43,156 bases of DNA from Deltaproteobacteria bacterium (GTDB lineage: Bacteria > Myxococcota_A > UBA796 > UBA2385): NCBI GenBank assembly GCA_018401435.1, contig JAGYJW010000056.1, positions 1 through 43,156 on the forward strand. The letters run 5' to 3'. The notes below the pieces were generated by a model, which was given only the letters and a program-made list of their open reading frames with translations, was not told the DNA's origin and did not search any database. The first letter of the stretch is position 1, and each line of letters opens with the position of its first letter. Positions 1-8,683 of this stretch are shown here, piece after piece. The position numbers and the translations under genes were made by a program.

Positions 1-4
1 TCTG

Positions 5-478
5 ATGTCGTCGAGCCTGCGCCCGAGTGCCCTCGTCGGACTCCATCTGCTCGCAGCAGCCGGGGTTGTGGCCGTTGCGGCTTGGAGCCAGGCCCCGGGA
101 CACGATTTTTGACTGTTGGAGCTTGCAGGCTTCCTCGTGAACGCGGTCCCTGTCGCGTGTGCCGGTGCAGTCGCGGGCGTGACGCTGTCGGTGTCAGGGC
201 CCGACGCGCAAGCATCGAGGGGCAGATTCGTCGACTGGCGACGCGCACAACGCATTGGCACCTTGGTGGCCGCGCTCTGGGGCCCAGCTTCCGCTGCCAA
301 GACTGCAGGCGAGATCCTACTCAAAGCGCATGAACCTGGAGCAGCGGAGAGCCAGCTCGAATTCGCTCTCGGCTTCGTTCTCCTCGGTTTCTTCGACGGC
401 TTCACCGGCGCCTTGCTGGTGGCGTTGATTCTCGGCGTGGTGGTTGGAGCCGCCGGGGCGCCCACCACCCGGTCTTGA
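5..478 (+). CDS. Small hydrophobic protein, possibly split by an in-frame TGA
   Basis: Two open stretches lie in the same frame. The first starts at ATG 5 and gives 35 residues with one hydrophobic segment, ending at TGA 110-112. The second restarts at TTG 116 and gives 120 residues with hydrophobic stretches near its start (VNAVPVACAGAVAGVT) and end (LGFVLLGFFDGFTGALLVAL). Read through the TGA, the product would be a protein of about 157 residues with three membrane segments. One base change (TGA to TGG) would restore it. I recognise no family. The coding strand is convergent with the thioredoxin-like gene downstream. It may equally be two small genes, or the upstream stretch may not be translated. 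Confidence 0.4.
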
Positions 479-575
479 CAAAGCGGCATGCCGAATCGCC
501 CTTGAAAGGGTGCAAGGCGCGACGCTCACCAGGCTGGGTGGGATCGTCCCACTCCTCGGGCGTTATGCCGATCGG

Positions 576-1067
576 TCAGCGCGTGGCCGCTTCCAAGGTG
601 GACAGGGACATCACCCCGGCGTGGCTGGAGCGCACCCCGCCGTCTGGACCGATGATGATGGTGGTGGGCAGCACCGACACATCGTAGACCGGCGACGCGC
701 TGCCATCTTCCAGCGCGACGGTCCAGTCGATGCCCCACTGCTTGGCCGTGCGGCGCACCTTGGCGGGATCGTCGGCGTCCACCGCGATGCCCAGCAGGGC
801 CACGTCGGGGTGGGCGTCGTGGAAGGCCGCAAAGGCCGGCATCTCCTGGCGGCAGGGCCCGCACCAGGTGGCCCAGAAGTTGAGAACGAGGGTCTGGCCT
901 TCATAGTCCGCGAGGTTCACCCGGTCGCCATCCAGGGTCTCAAGCGAGAAGGCCGGCGCCCGATCCGGCAGGTCCGGCGTGCCATTTCCGGGCAGCAGCC
1001 GCATCACCAGGAAGACGGCCGCGGCGATCAGCAGGGCGAGGCCCCAGTCCTTGAGCATGCGCTTCAT
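576..1067 (-). CDS. TlpA/ResA-family membrane-anchored thiol-disulfide oxidoreductase
   Basis: A 163-residue protein of the TlpA/ResA/DsbE family, which reduces or exchanges disulfides outside the cytoplasm, often in cytochrome c maturation. Residues 9-25 form a single N-terminal membrane anchor. The redox motif WCGPC carries Cys69 and Cys72, and the cis-proline segment VLPTT follows at about residue 132. The insert between these matches the AhpC/TSA-Redoxin fold. The ATG at 1067 is chosen because GGGAGAGG lies just upstream and it gives the usual anchor plus domain length. The frame stays open far upstream (to 1877), but that part is antisense to the next gene and not protein-like. No cytochrome biogenesis genes are nearby, so the partner is unknown. 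Confidence 0.88.
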   Translation of the reverse strand: MKRMLKDWGLALLIAAAVFLVMRLLPGNGTPDLPDRAPAFSLETLDGDRVNLADYEGQTLVLNFWATWCGPCRQEMPAFAAFHDAHPDVALLGIAVDADDPAKVRRTAKQWGIDWTVALEDGSASPVYDVSVLPTTIIIGPDGGVRSSHAGVMSLSTLEAATR

Positions 1068-1172
1068 GCCCTCTCCCTCGCACGATGGGCGGGACCCTGC
1101 CAGCGACCGGGCGCAGGCAGAGGGGGGCTGGGGACGTGCTACCTTGCGCCCCCACAAGCCCCTGGCAGGCCC

Positions 1173-1988
1173 ATGTCCGCCCTCAAGCCCCTGCGGCCCC
1201 TCCTTGTCGCCTTTGCTCTGCTCATCGCCACTCCGGCGGAGGCCTTCACGCCGCCTTCCGGCTGGATCCTCACCGAGACCAGCCGCGCCCTGCGCGACAT
1301 CTCCGATCCATCCAAGGGCGAGATCCTGATCTTCACCGTGACCAGCGGGTCCAGCCGCTTTGAAGATGTGGCGATGCTCTTGCAGACTCGGGGCCTGCAG
1401 GTGGTGGCCAGCGTGCCCGATGGCGACGCCGTGGGCATCCGCTTCAGCGATCGGGTGGGTCGGGCCCGCATGAAAGCCACCCCCGAAGGCGCGGTATGGG
1501 CCATCGTCTCTGCAAATGAAGCCGCCGCCGCCGCCCTGGACCCTGACGCGATCCTGCTCTCTGTGCTGCCCGGCGGACCGGCGTGGGGAGGGGCGAGCCC
1601 CGCGCCAGCCCAGCCCGTGCCTGCGGCCCAGGACGGCGCGGGCTGGGGCGGATCGGCCACGCCGGCCCCCGCCGCCCAGACCTGGGATGTCTCCGGTGGT
1701 GCCACCTGGGGGCCCGATCCCAGCGTGGTGGGCGTCTGGGAGGCCACGGCCCTGGTGGGCTCCGTACCCACCCGCTACCGCTTCCGCTTCAATGCCGACG
1801 GCACGGTCAACGTCGAAAAGCGCAGCCGCGGGCCCGTTGTCGAAATGTCCGGTCACTGGGCGGCACGCCCGGGGCACCTGCGCCTGGGGCTGGCCGGCGG
1901 GGGCGACGATCTGCCCCTGCGTTCCGGCGGCGGCAACCTGGGCTTCGAGTTCGACGGCGTGCCCCTCAGCCTGTCGCCGGCCCGCTGA
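1173..1988 (+). CDS. Secreted protein with Pro/Ala linker and lipocalin-like C-terminal domain
   Basis: This 271-residue protein begins with a classical signal peptide (hydrophobic core LLVAFALLIATPAEA), so it is exported. An N-terminal domain of about 110 residues is followed by a low-complexity Gly/Trp/Pro/Ala linker at roughly residues 130-180, then a C-terminal domain that begins VVGVWEA and contains YRFRFNADGTV. That pattern (GxW near the start, then FxxDGT) is common in small lipocalin-like or META-like beta barrels, but no named family is certain. ATG 1173 is the first start giving the signal peptide. Its stop is two bases before trmH, so the two are probably co-transcribed. Confidence 0.75.
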   Translation: MSALKPLRPLLVAFALLIATPAEAFTPPSGWILTETSRALRDISDPSKGEILIFTVTSGSSRFEDVAMLLQTRGLQVVASVPDGDAVGIRFSDRVGRARMKATPEGAVWAIVSANEAAAAALDPDAILLSVLPGGPAWGGASPAPAQPVPAAQDGAGWGGSATPAPAAQTWDVSGGATWGPDPSVVGVWEATALVGSVPTRYRFRFNADGTVNVEKRSRGPVVEMSGHWAARPGHLRLGLAGGGDDLPLRSGGGNLGFEFDGVPLSLSPAR

Positions 1989-1990
1989 CC

Positions 1991-2626
1991 ATGGGCACCG
2001 ATCCCGAACGCCTGGCCCGCCTGGAAGCGGCCCTGGAGCGCCGCCTGGGCAGCGTCGTGGTGCTGGCCGAGGCCGTGCGCCGGCGCCACAATACCAGCGC
2101 CATCCTGCGCAGCTGCGAGGCCTTTGGGGTGCACGAGGTCCACCTGATCACCGGCGAGTTCCGCCCCAGCAAGGGCGCGGGCCGGGGGGTCGAGCGCTGG
2201 CTGGACCTGCACCGGCACCTGGACCCCGGGCCCGCCATCGCGGGGCTGCGCGCGCGGGGCTTCCGCGTCTATGTGGCCGACCTCGTAGACGGGGCCCACA
2301 GCCCCGAGAGCCTGCCCCTGGACGGCCCGGTGGCCATCCTCTTTGGCTCGGAGCTGGTGGGGGTGTCGGATGCGGCCCGCGCGCTGGCCGACGGCGCCCT
2401 CTGCGTGCCCATGCGCGGCCTGGTGGAGTCTCTGAATGTGTCGGTGGCCGCGGCTTGCATCCTGCAGCGGGTGAGCGAGCGGCGGCGGCAGCAGCTGGGG
2501 GCCCTCGGCGACCTCTCCCCCGAACGCAAGGCCGACACCCTGGCCGGCTGGCTGGAGCGGGAGCAAGCGGCCAGCGCGGGCATGGCGGCGCGGGTGGGCG
2601 AGCCCGAGGACGAGGACGGGCTTTGA
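1991..2626 (+). CDS. trmH: tRNA (guanosine-2'-O-)-methyltransferase, SpoU/TrmH family
   Basis: A 211-residue SPOUT-class methyltransferase. The three SpoU motifs are all present and in order: NTSAILR at residues 34-40, FGSELVGVS at 118-126 and VPMRGLVESLNVSVAAA at 139-155, which form the trefoil knot that binds S-adenosylmethionine. The catalytic arginine is expected to be Arg40. Length and the short charged C-terminal extension match TrmH, which methylates G18 in the D-loop of tRNA, better than the longer rRNA enzymes of the family that carry an N-terminal substrate-binding domain. It begins two bases after the stop of the upstream secreted-protein gene and is convergent with the lipoprotein gene that follows. 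Confidence 0.87.
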   Translation: MGTDPERLARLEAALERRLGSVVVLAEAVRRRHNTSAILRSCEAFGVHEVHLITGEFRPSKGAGRGVERWLDLHRHLDPGPAIAGLRARGFRVYVADLVDGAHSPESLPLDGPVAILFGSELVGVSDAARALADGALCVPMRGLVESLNVSVAAACILQRVSERRRQQLGALGDLSPERKADTLAGWLEREQAASAGMAARVGEPEDEDGL

Positions 2627-2650
2627 GACCGGAGCCCCCCCTGTCCCGTA

Positions 2651-4474
2651 TCAGAGGCCGCCGTTGCGGAAGATCCCCACGGCGGCCTCGCCGGGCGCGG
2701 CGAGGATGAGGTCCAGGTGCCCATCTCCGTCGAGGTCCCCCGTGGCGACCGACCCGGCCAGCCCCAGCCGCGAGAAGGGCTGCGACCCGACGATGAGGTG
2801 TTCGGCATCGGGTATCTGCAGAATCGCTGCGGGCAGGCCGTCTTCGGCCAGCTTGACGAGCACGGCACCGGCAGCGGGCGTGCTCGTCCCGGCGCCCGGG
2901 TGGCCCGGCGCGCCCACGGCGAGGTCCTGCCGACCATCGCCATCCAGATCCCCCAGGGCAAGGACCTCGGCGCCCAGGCGGTCGCCCGAGCCGCTGCCCC
3001 GAAGCTGAAGATCGGCAGGCCCCAAAGGAAGACCGGACCAGAGCAGCACCACCCCCTGGCCGTGGTCGGCTCCGGGGGCCCCCACCGCGAGATCGGCGGT
3101 TCCGTCGCCATCCCAATCCGGCAGCACCGCGAGGGCCGCCCCCAGCTGGGCACCCTCGGCCGCGCCATCCACCCAGAGGTCGGCGTCGTCGAGGAGCTGG
3201 GGGCCGGTCCAGGGGCCGCTGTCGCCCAGCAGCACCCAGGTCCGGCCGGCCCCGCTGTGCTCGGGCGCTCCCAGGACGAGGTCCACCAGCCCATCTCCGT
3301 CGAGGTCACCCGCGGATGCCCGGCGCGGGCCCGCCAGCAGCCCGCTGGTGGGCTGGTCCGAGCTGAAGCTGGCCCGGGCGTCGCGCTGGCGGATCTCGCT
3401 CGCCCAGGCCCGCCCCAGGAAGAGCCAGGCCACGCCGTCATCGTCGCCCACCAGCAGGTCGTCGATGCCGCTGCCGTCCAGGTCGCCGGGGGTGGCCACC
3501 GCCCGCCCCAGGCCGCTGTCTCCGGTGATGTGGGAAAACACCGCGGGCCGCCCATCGGCGTCGCCGCTCACCAGCCAGGCGCCTTCGCCCTCTGCCGATG
3601 CGACCAGCAGGTCGTCGGCCCCATCCCCCGTGAGGTCGCCGCTGCTGGCCAGCCCGGCCCCCATCCACAAGAAGGGTTCAGCACCTTGCACCTCGGCCGC
3701 CGGCAGGTCGCGCGTTCCCGGCGGGCCCTCCCCCGAGACCGCGACCAGGGCGCCCGCCTCAAAGGCCGAGGTCGAGTCGGTGGGCAGCCCCAAGAGCAGC
3801 TCGGGCAGCCCGTCTCCGTCGAGGTCTACCACGGCCAGCGCCCGCGCAGGGGCGTCGGGGCTGAGCCAGCGCACCGCGGCCTGGTCCAGGCTGCCATCCA
3901 CCGGAATCAGGCACTCCCCCATCTGCCCGTCGCAGTCGTTGTCCAGGCCGTCCCCGCAGCGCTCGTGAGCCTCGGGAGAGATGGCGGCTTGCGTGTCGTC
4001 ACAATCGCCGGCGCGCTCGGCCAGCCCGGGCGAGGGCCCGCAAGCCGGCGTCGCATCGGCGGTGGCGTCCCCCCAGCCATCTTCGTCGGCATCCGGCCAA
4101 TAGGACAAGGCCTGGCTGAGGTCCAGATCCGCGTCTGCCTCGTCCACCAGCCCATCGCAGTCGTCGTCGCGGCCGGTGCACCGCTCGGTGGCGGTCGGAG
4201 ACACGCTGGCGTCGGCATCATCACAATCCAAGGCGTTGTCAACCCAACCCAAGGCAGGCAGGCAGAGCCGCTGCTCTACGCCCGGATGGCCGAAGCCGTC
4301 GCCGTCCTGGTCCAGGTGAACCAGGGTGGGGCCACCCACCGCCGCGTCGCTGTCGTCGCAGTCCAGACCGGCGCGCACCCCATCGCCGTCGGCGTCGTCC
4401 ACCGCGGGCGGGGTCGGGCCCCCACAGCCCAGCCCGGCCAGCAGCAGCCAGGGCGCAGCGGCGCGGGCCCTCAC
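2651..4474 (-). CDS. MopE-type / FG-GAP repeat lipoprotein (paralogue 1)
   Basis: A protein of about 607 residues. The N-terminus has a short hydrophobic signal ending in a lipobox-like GLGC, so it is probably a lipoprotein. The first ~180 residues carry MopE-type acidic motifs: DCDDSDA, DQDGDGFG, RDDDCDGLVD, DGLDNDCDG. These are a putative metal-binding repeat. The rest holds FG-GAP units built around DLDGDGLPELLLG, DLTGDGADDLLVA, DLDGDGLVDLVLG, DWDGDGTADLAVG and DLDGDGRQDLAVG, which fold as an integrin-like beta-propeller with one calcium site per blade. The GTG at 4474 overlaps the stop of the upstream gene as GTGA, so the two are translationally coupled. It is the last gene of the operon running from 8573 and a paralogue of its neighbour. 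Confidence 0.85.
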   Translation of the reverse strand: MRARAAAPWLLLAGLGCGGPTPPAVDDADGDGVRAGLDCDDSDAAVGGPTLVHLDQDGDGFGHPGVEQRLCLPALGWVDNALDCDDADASVSPTATERCTGRDDDCDGLVDEADADLDLSQALSYWPDADEDGWGDATADATPACGPSPGLAERAGDCDDTQAAISPEAHERCGDGLDNDCDGQMGECLIPVDGSLDQAAVRWLSPDAPARALAVVDLDGDGLPELLLGLPTDSTSAFEAGALVAVSGEGPPGTRDLPAAEVQGAEPFLWMGAGLASSGDLTGDGADDLLVASAEGEGAWLVSGDADGRPAVFSHITGDSGLGRAVATPGDLDGSGIDDLLVGDDDGVAWLFLGRAWASEIRQRDARASFSSDQPTSGLLAGPRRASAGDLDGDGLVDLVLGAPEHSGAGRTWVLLGDSGPWTGPQLLDDADLWVDGAAEGAQLGAALAVLPDWDGDGTADLAVGAPGADHGQGVVLLWSGLPLGPADLQLRGSGSGDRLGAEVLALGDLDGDGRQDLAVGAPGHPGAGTSTPAAGAVLVKLAEDGLPAAILQIPDAEHLIVGSQPFSRLGLAGSVATGDLDGDGHLDLILAAPGEAAVGIFRNGGL

Positions 4475-6350
4475 AGGCCACCCGACGAGAAGAGCCACAG
4501 GCCGTCTGAGCCACCCACGATGGACTCCAGCCGGCCATCCCCGTCCATATCCAGCAGGGCGACCGTGCTCCCGGCCCCCTCGAAGGAGGCCTCCGCCGCC
4601 GCCGACACGCCATGGATGCCCGGGTCCGCGCCCGCAGAGGACAGGCGCCAGGCCAGCCGGGTGCGCACGCCCTCATCGTCCAGGCGCCCACCCCCCACCA
4701 GCAGCCAGCGGGCGTCGCCTTGGGCGCCTGCCGCCATGGACACCCCCAAGCGGGCGTCCGCGTCATCACCCTGCAAGGTGGCCCAGGCGTCGGTGGCCCG
4801 CTGGGTGGCGGGCAGCGCGGCCGCGCCGGCCATCAAGAAGACGGCCCCGGCATTCTCTGCTGCCGCATCGTCATAGATTGCAGACACGGCGAGATCGTCC
4901 CGCCCGTCCCCCGTCCAATCGCCCAGCGCCTGAAGCGCCGTGCCAAAGGCGGGGCCATAATAGCCCTCGGTGCCGGTGGGCGCGGGGCCGTCGATGTGCA
5001 GGTCGGCGTCGGCGGCCGCGAGGTCGGCGGGCCAGCCCGAGCCGCCCAGGAAGACCACCACGCTGCCCGAGTCTGCACCCGCACCGTCGGCGCTCGACGC
5101 CCCCACGCAAAGATCGGAGAGGCCGTCGCCATCCAGGTCGCTGTGGGCGATGGCGCGGGCCGTCCCCGCGAAGCCATCATAGGCCGACTGCCCGGAGATT
5201 CGCGCCCAGGCGACGTCTTCGACCGCCTGGTCGGCGGCGGGCAGCTCGCTGGACCCCGCAATCAGCCACACCTCGCCCGCCTCCGAAGCGCCATAGGCCG
5301 CACCCACCGCAAAATCCAGACGCCCGTCGCCATCCAGGTCACCCAGCCCCGCCACCGCCACGCCAAAGCCGTCGCCAGGAGCGCCCAGCAGGCCGGTGGG
5401 AACGGTGCGAATGGCCCGGTCGCCGGGGGTGGGCGGCGATTCGCCAGGAACCAGCCAGATGCGATCCGATGCGGGCGCGCCCAAGGCGATCTCGGCCAGC
5501 CCGTCGCCATCCAGATCCCCCAGGCCGTCGGCTGCGCGGCCCAGCCCCCAGGTGTCGCTGGCACCCACCCAACGCAAGCCGTCCAACAAGCGCCCGCTCG
5601 CCAGGGGGGCGCGGCCGGGCAGCAGGGTCACCGCGCCGCCGTCGCCTTCGCCCGACAGGGGTGAGCCCACCAGCAGGTCGGGCAGGCCATCGCCATCGAA
5701 GTCCCCCGCCGAGGCCACAAAGGAGCCCGCGCCCGCGCCCGCCTCTCCCAGCCAGGTGGCGGCGGCATGGGCGGTGGTGGCGGCGGCGGGCGGGTCAGAG
5801 CGTTGGCATCGCCCGAACAGTCGTCGTCGATGCCGTTGCCGCAGCGCTCGGGGGCCTCGGGATGCACCGATGCAGCGCCGTCGTCGCAGTCCCCCTCGCG
5901 GTCGCTATAGCCATCGGTGGGAGCGCAGGCCTGGGCCGCCTCTGCCCCCCAACCATCGCCATCGGCGTCCACGAAGTACCAGTCGAGATCGGACAGGAGC
6001 AGGTCATCGTCGTCCTGGTCCACCAAGCCATCGCAGTCGTCGTCCAGCCCGTTGCAGCGCTCGGGGGCGCCCGGATAGACGGTGGCGTCCTGATCTGCGC
6101 AGTCCCCGTCCTGGTCCACCCAGCCCGCCAGGCCGGGGCAGACCTCGGCCGCCTGGGAACCGAATCCATCGCCATCGGCGTCCAGGTAGAGCAGCCCGGG
6201 CGCACCCACCGTCGCGTCGCTGTCGTCACAATCCTGGGCATAGCCCACGCCGTCGCCGTCCTCATCCAGGGCGCGATCGACGGGGTCCGTTGCGCAGGCA
6301 GTCAGCACCCAGACCAAGCAGCAGCCCAGGCGGCCAGAGAACCCTGTCAT
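4471..6350 (-). CDS. MopE-type / FG-GAP repeat lipoprotein (paralogue 2), one frameshift
   Basis: The same architecture as the downstream paralogue. The signal peptide ends in an excellent lipobox (LTAC), followed by MopE-type motifs (DCDDSDA, DADGDGFG, GLDDDCDGLVD, GIDDDCSGD), then FG-GAP propeller blades (DFDGDGLPDLLVG, DLDGDGLAEIALG, DLDGDGRLDFAVG, DLDGDGLSDLCVG, DMDGDGRLESIVG). The two halves are in different frames and switch at about 5785-5797, inside a run of GCC/CCG codons just after the last MopE motif. One missing base restores a continuous protein of about 626 residues. ATG 6350 is preferred over TTG 6356 because GGGGGG sits about six bases upstream. It starts three bases after the sulfatase stop. 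The frameshift may be a sequence error. Confidence 0.8.
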
Positions 6351-6352
6351 CT

Positions 6353-7789
6353 TCAACCCCCCAACCAGGCTTCGTCGCTGTATTTGCGGGCATCCCGCGC
6401 GGCGGTGGTGGTGTCGTAGCCCGCTCGCGACAGGTAGGTCGGGCTCAGCTCGGCCTCAAAAGCAGCCTGTCGATCCCGGTGTTCTTGCAGAATGGATTGA
6501 AAGGCCGGATCCGAGGCGAGGTTGCTGAGCTCGTAGGGGTCTCGACGCACATCAAAGAGCTGCTCTACCGGGTCATCGCGGTAGGTCACATATTTGTAGC
6601 CGTCGCTGCGGATGGCCCGGCCCTCCACATTGCTCTGAATCTGGAGGAACTCCCGCCACTCCGTCGCGCTGCCATCCAGCAGCGGCCGCAGGCTGCGGCC
6701 CCGCTGGAAGGGCGGGGGCGCGATGCCGGCAAAATCACAGACCGTGGGCACCACATCCAGCCCCGACACCAGGTGCCGGCGGTCCACGCCCCGGGCCGGC
6801 AGCACGCCGGGCCAGGACGCGACAAAGGGCACGCGGGCGGAGGCCTCGTAGAAGGACTGCTTGTTGACCAGCTTCATCTCGCCCACCATGTCGCCATGGT
6901 CGGCCGTCATCAGGATCAGCGTGTCCGAAGCGAAGCGCGAGTTGCGCACCAGGTCCACCAGCCGGCCAATCGACGCGTCCACATTCTCGACCTGGCGGTT
7001 GTACCACCAGCGGTACATCTGCCACTTTTCGCGCTGCCAGGTCGTCTCTGCGGTGGTATTGCGCTTGATGGCCTGAAAGAGCGCGGCCTCTTCGTGGCGC
7101 AGATCGAAGTTGGGCGGCAGGGGCGGCAGCTCGGCCTCGGTCAGGCCCAAGGCGTCGGCGTGGGCCCCCTGCCACTCCATCCACACCCACTGCGCGATGT
7201 CGTGGGGATTGAGCAGCGAGACGACGGTGAACCAGGGGTTGGCCCCATCCAGATTCTGCAGCAGGCCCTCGAAGCTGCGAACCTGGCTGAGATCCGAGCA
7301 CTCACCGTTGATGCTGGAGGGGTTGATCATGCGGAAGCTGCGCCAGGAGTCGCGCCCCGGCAGGTGCCACTTGCCAATATAGTAGGTGTCGTAGCTGCTC
7401 TGGGACTCCAACCAGGCGCCCAGATCGGGGATCTCGGTGCGCAGGTGCATCGGGTTGATCAGCACCCCGCTCTCGCAGCTGGGGCGGCCAGTCAGGATGG
7501 CGGCCCGGGCCGAACAGCAGGTGGGATCGGCGCAGTAGGACTCGGTGAAGGAGGTGCCGCTGGCGATCAGCCCGTCGAGATAGGGCGTGCGGATCTGTGA
7601 ATTGCCGTGTGCGCCCACCGCGCGACCCGACTGCTGGTCGGTCAGGATGAGCAGGATGTTGGGGCTGCTGCGGCCCACCGCACCCACCGAAGGCGAGGAT
7701 CGGGCCAGGCCCGCCACCGCCGCCGTCGTGGCGCCGGTGCGCAGCAGGTCTCGGCGGGAGAGCCCGCCCGGCGCCGTTTTCTGGGACAT
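6353..7789 (-). CDS. Tat-exported sulfatase (alkaline-phosphatase superfamily)
   Basis: A 478-residue type I sulfatase-like hydrolase. The N-terminus has a twin-arginine signal (SRRDLLRTG, Arg12-Arg13) followed by an Ala-rich hydrophobic stretch, so it is exported folded. NILLILTDQQ supplies the first metal ligands, TADHGD at about residue 300 the later ones, and the C-terminus has the usual PYELSNLASDP. The catalytic segment is CCSARAAILTG (residues 91-101). In classical enzymes it is CxPSRxxxxTG, with the first Cys or Ser converted to formylglycine. Cys91 and Arg95 are kept, but Pro and Ser are replaced by Ser93 and Ala94. It lies in an operon with two MopE/FG-GAP lipoproteins and an upstream unknown gene. 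GGAGG lies about seven bases before ATG 7789. The sulfated substrate is unknown. Confidence 0.88.
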   Translation of the reverse strand: MSQKTAPGGLSRRDLLRTGATTAAVAGLARSSPSVGAVGRSSPNILLILTDQQSGRAVGAHGNSQIRTPYLDGLIASGTSFTESYCADPTCCSARAAILTGRPSCESGVLINPMHLRTEIPDLGAWLESQSSYDTYYIGKWHLPGRDSWRSFRMINPSSINGECSDLSQVRSFEGLLQNLDGANPWFTVVSLLNPHDIAQWVWMEWQGAHADALGLTEAELPPLPPNFDLRHEEAALFQAIKRNTTAETTWQREKWQMYRWWYNRQVENVDASIGRLVDLVRNSRFASDTLILMTADHGDMVGEMKLVNKQSFYEASARVPFVASWPGVLPARGVDRRHLVSGLDVVPTVCDFAGIAPPPFQRGRSLRPLLDGSATEWREFLQIQSNVEGRAIRSDGYKYVTYRDDPVEQLFDVRRDPYELSNLASDPAFQSILQEHRDRQAAFEAELSPTYLSRAGYDTTTAARDARKYSDEAWLGG

Positions 7790-7790
7790 T

Positions 7791-8573
7791 TCAGACGCCT
7801 CCGGGTGGGACGGTGAAGCTCTCGGCCACCAGGAAGCGGGCCAAGGAGCCCGCCAGCAGGGGGAAGCCCCCCGGGCCGGTCCACAGGTAGAGGGGCAAGC
7901 TGCCCCTGCCCCGGTGCAACCAGCCGTCCAGCTGCATGGGCCCGTCGGCCAGGTTCACCGTGATGCTGTCCACCCGACGCAGCAGCTGCTCTTCTCGTAC
8001 CAGCAGCAGGCCTTCGAGCAGGGTGAAGCGCTTCTGTTGGATGCCCGCCGCAGCCAGGCGGGGCAGGGCCGCCAACATGCCCCAGCCGCTGGTGACCGGC
8101 GCGCCCACGGGCAGGGGCACCCGGCTGTCGTCCACACCCACGATGCGCAGGTGATCGGCGTGCACCTCACCCTCGTGGGCGCCCGCCGTCTCTTCAAAAT
8201 CCCCGGCGGGTGCATAGGTTCCCGAGATGAACTGGGAGCGCCACCAGCGCGGGGTCACCATCAGGTCGTCGTCGCAGCCTGCGGTCACGCTGGTGCGGAC
8301 ATACATGCGCTGGGAGAGGGTCGTGTCTTCATAGACATCGAGCTGCAGGCCCGTCGGGTTGGGCGACAGGCTGAGGGTGGTGGCGCCCTCGATCAGGATG
8401 CGGGCGGGGCCATCGAGCAGCTCGAAGGTGCGCCATCGCCCGGCCCAGGGGCCGGTGGGGTCTGTGGGCTCTGTCGGCAGCACCAGGGTCAGCGGCAGCC
8501 GATCCAGCGCGTAGAGCGACCAGTGAGGGGCGGTGGTCGGGGTGGACAGGGGAGCCTCTGCGCGGATCAACAT
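7791..8573 (-). CDS. Unknown 260-residue beta-rich protein, first gene of the sulfatase operon
   Basis: No family recognised. The product has no signal peptide or membrane segment. Its composition (alternating hydrophobic and polar residues, many Thr/Val/Leu, few charged helices) suggests mostly beta structure. Distinctive stretches are TPRWWRSQFISGTYAP in the middle and DGWLHRGRGSLPLYLWTGPG near the end. The stop codon is separated by one base from the sulfatase ATG (TGA A ATG), which implies translational coupling and a shared job. Upstream is a short gap with a terminator-like hairpin for the preceding gene, so this is probably the first gene of a four-gene unit. Roles such as a cytoplasmic partner of the sulfatase are guesses. 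Confidence 0.7.
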   Translation of the reverse strand: MLIRAEAPLSTPTTAPHWSLYALDRLPLTLVLPTEPTDPTGPWAGRWRTFELLDGPARILIEGATTLSLSPNPTGLQLDVYEDTTLSQRMYVRTSVTAGCDDDLMVTPRWWRSQFISGTYAPAGDFEETAGAHEGEVHADHLRIVGVDDSRVPLPVGAPVTSGWGMLAALPRLAAAGIQQKRFTLLEGLLLVREEQLLRRVDSITVNLADGPMQLDGWLHRGRGSLPLYLWTGPGGFPLLAGSLARFLVAESFTVPPGGV

Positions 8574-8641
8574 TACATCTTTAGCCCGTCCGCCCTCCGA
8601 TCGTCCGCCAACCCCCTTCAGGCCCGAGATCCAACAGGAGA

Positions 8642-8666
8642 GACCCGGCGGGTGGCCCGCCGGGTC
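8642..8666 (-). terminator. Hairpin after the giant MopE-type gene
   Basis: An 11-base arm (GACCCGGCGGG) is followed by the loop TGG and the perfect complement CCCGCCGGGTC. It lies 18 bases beyond the stop at 8684-8686 of the minus-strand gene and before the start of the next minus-strand gene at 8573. No strong T-tract follows on the minus strand (TCTCCTGTTGG), so it may be a weak intrinsic terminator or an mRNA 3'-end stabiliser. Confidence 0.6.
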
Positions 8667-8683
8667 CAGGAGAGCGCTGTGGC

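Noticed and set aside
110..112. Selenocysteine codon
   Set aside because: No selenoprotein family match, no Cys homologue known and no clear SECIS-type hairpin right after it.
2717..4876. Open frame of 719 codons on the plus strand opposite the FG-GAP genes
   Set aside because: It runs across two minus-strand genes with clear domains and itself has low-complexity, Pro/Arg/Gly-rich sequence.
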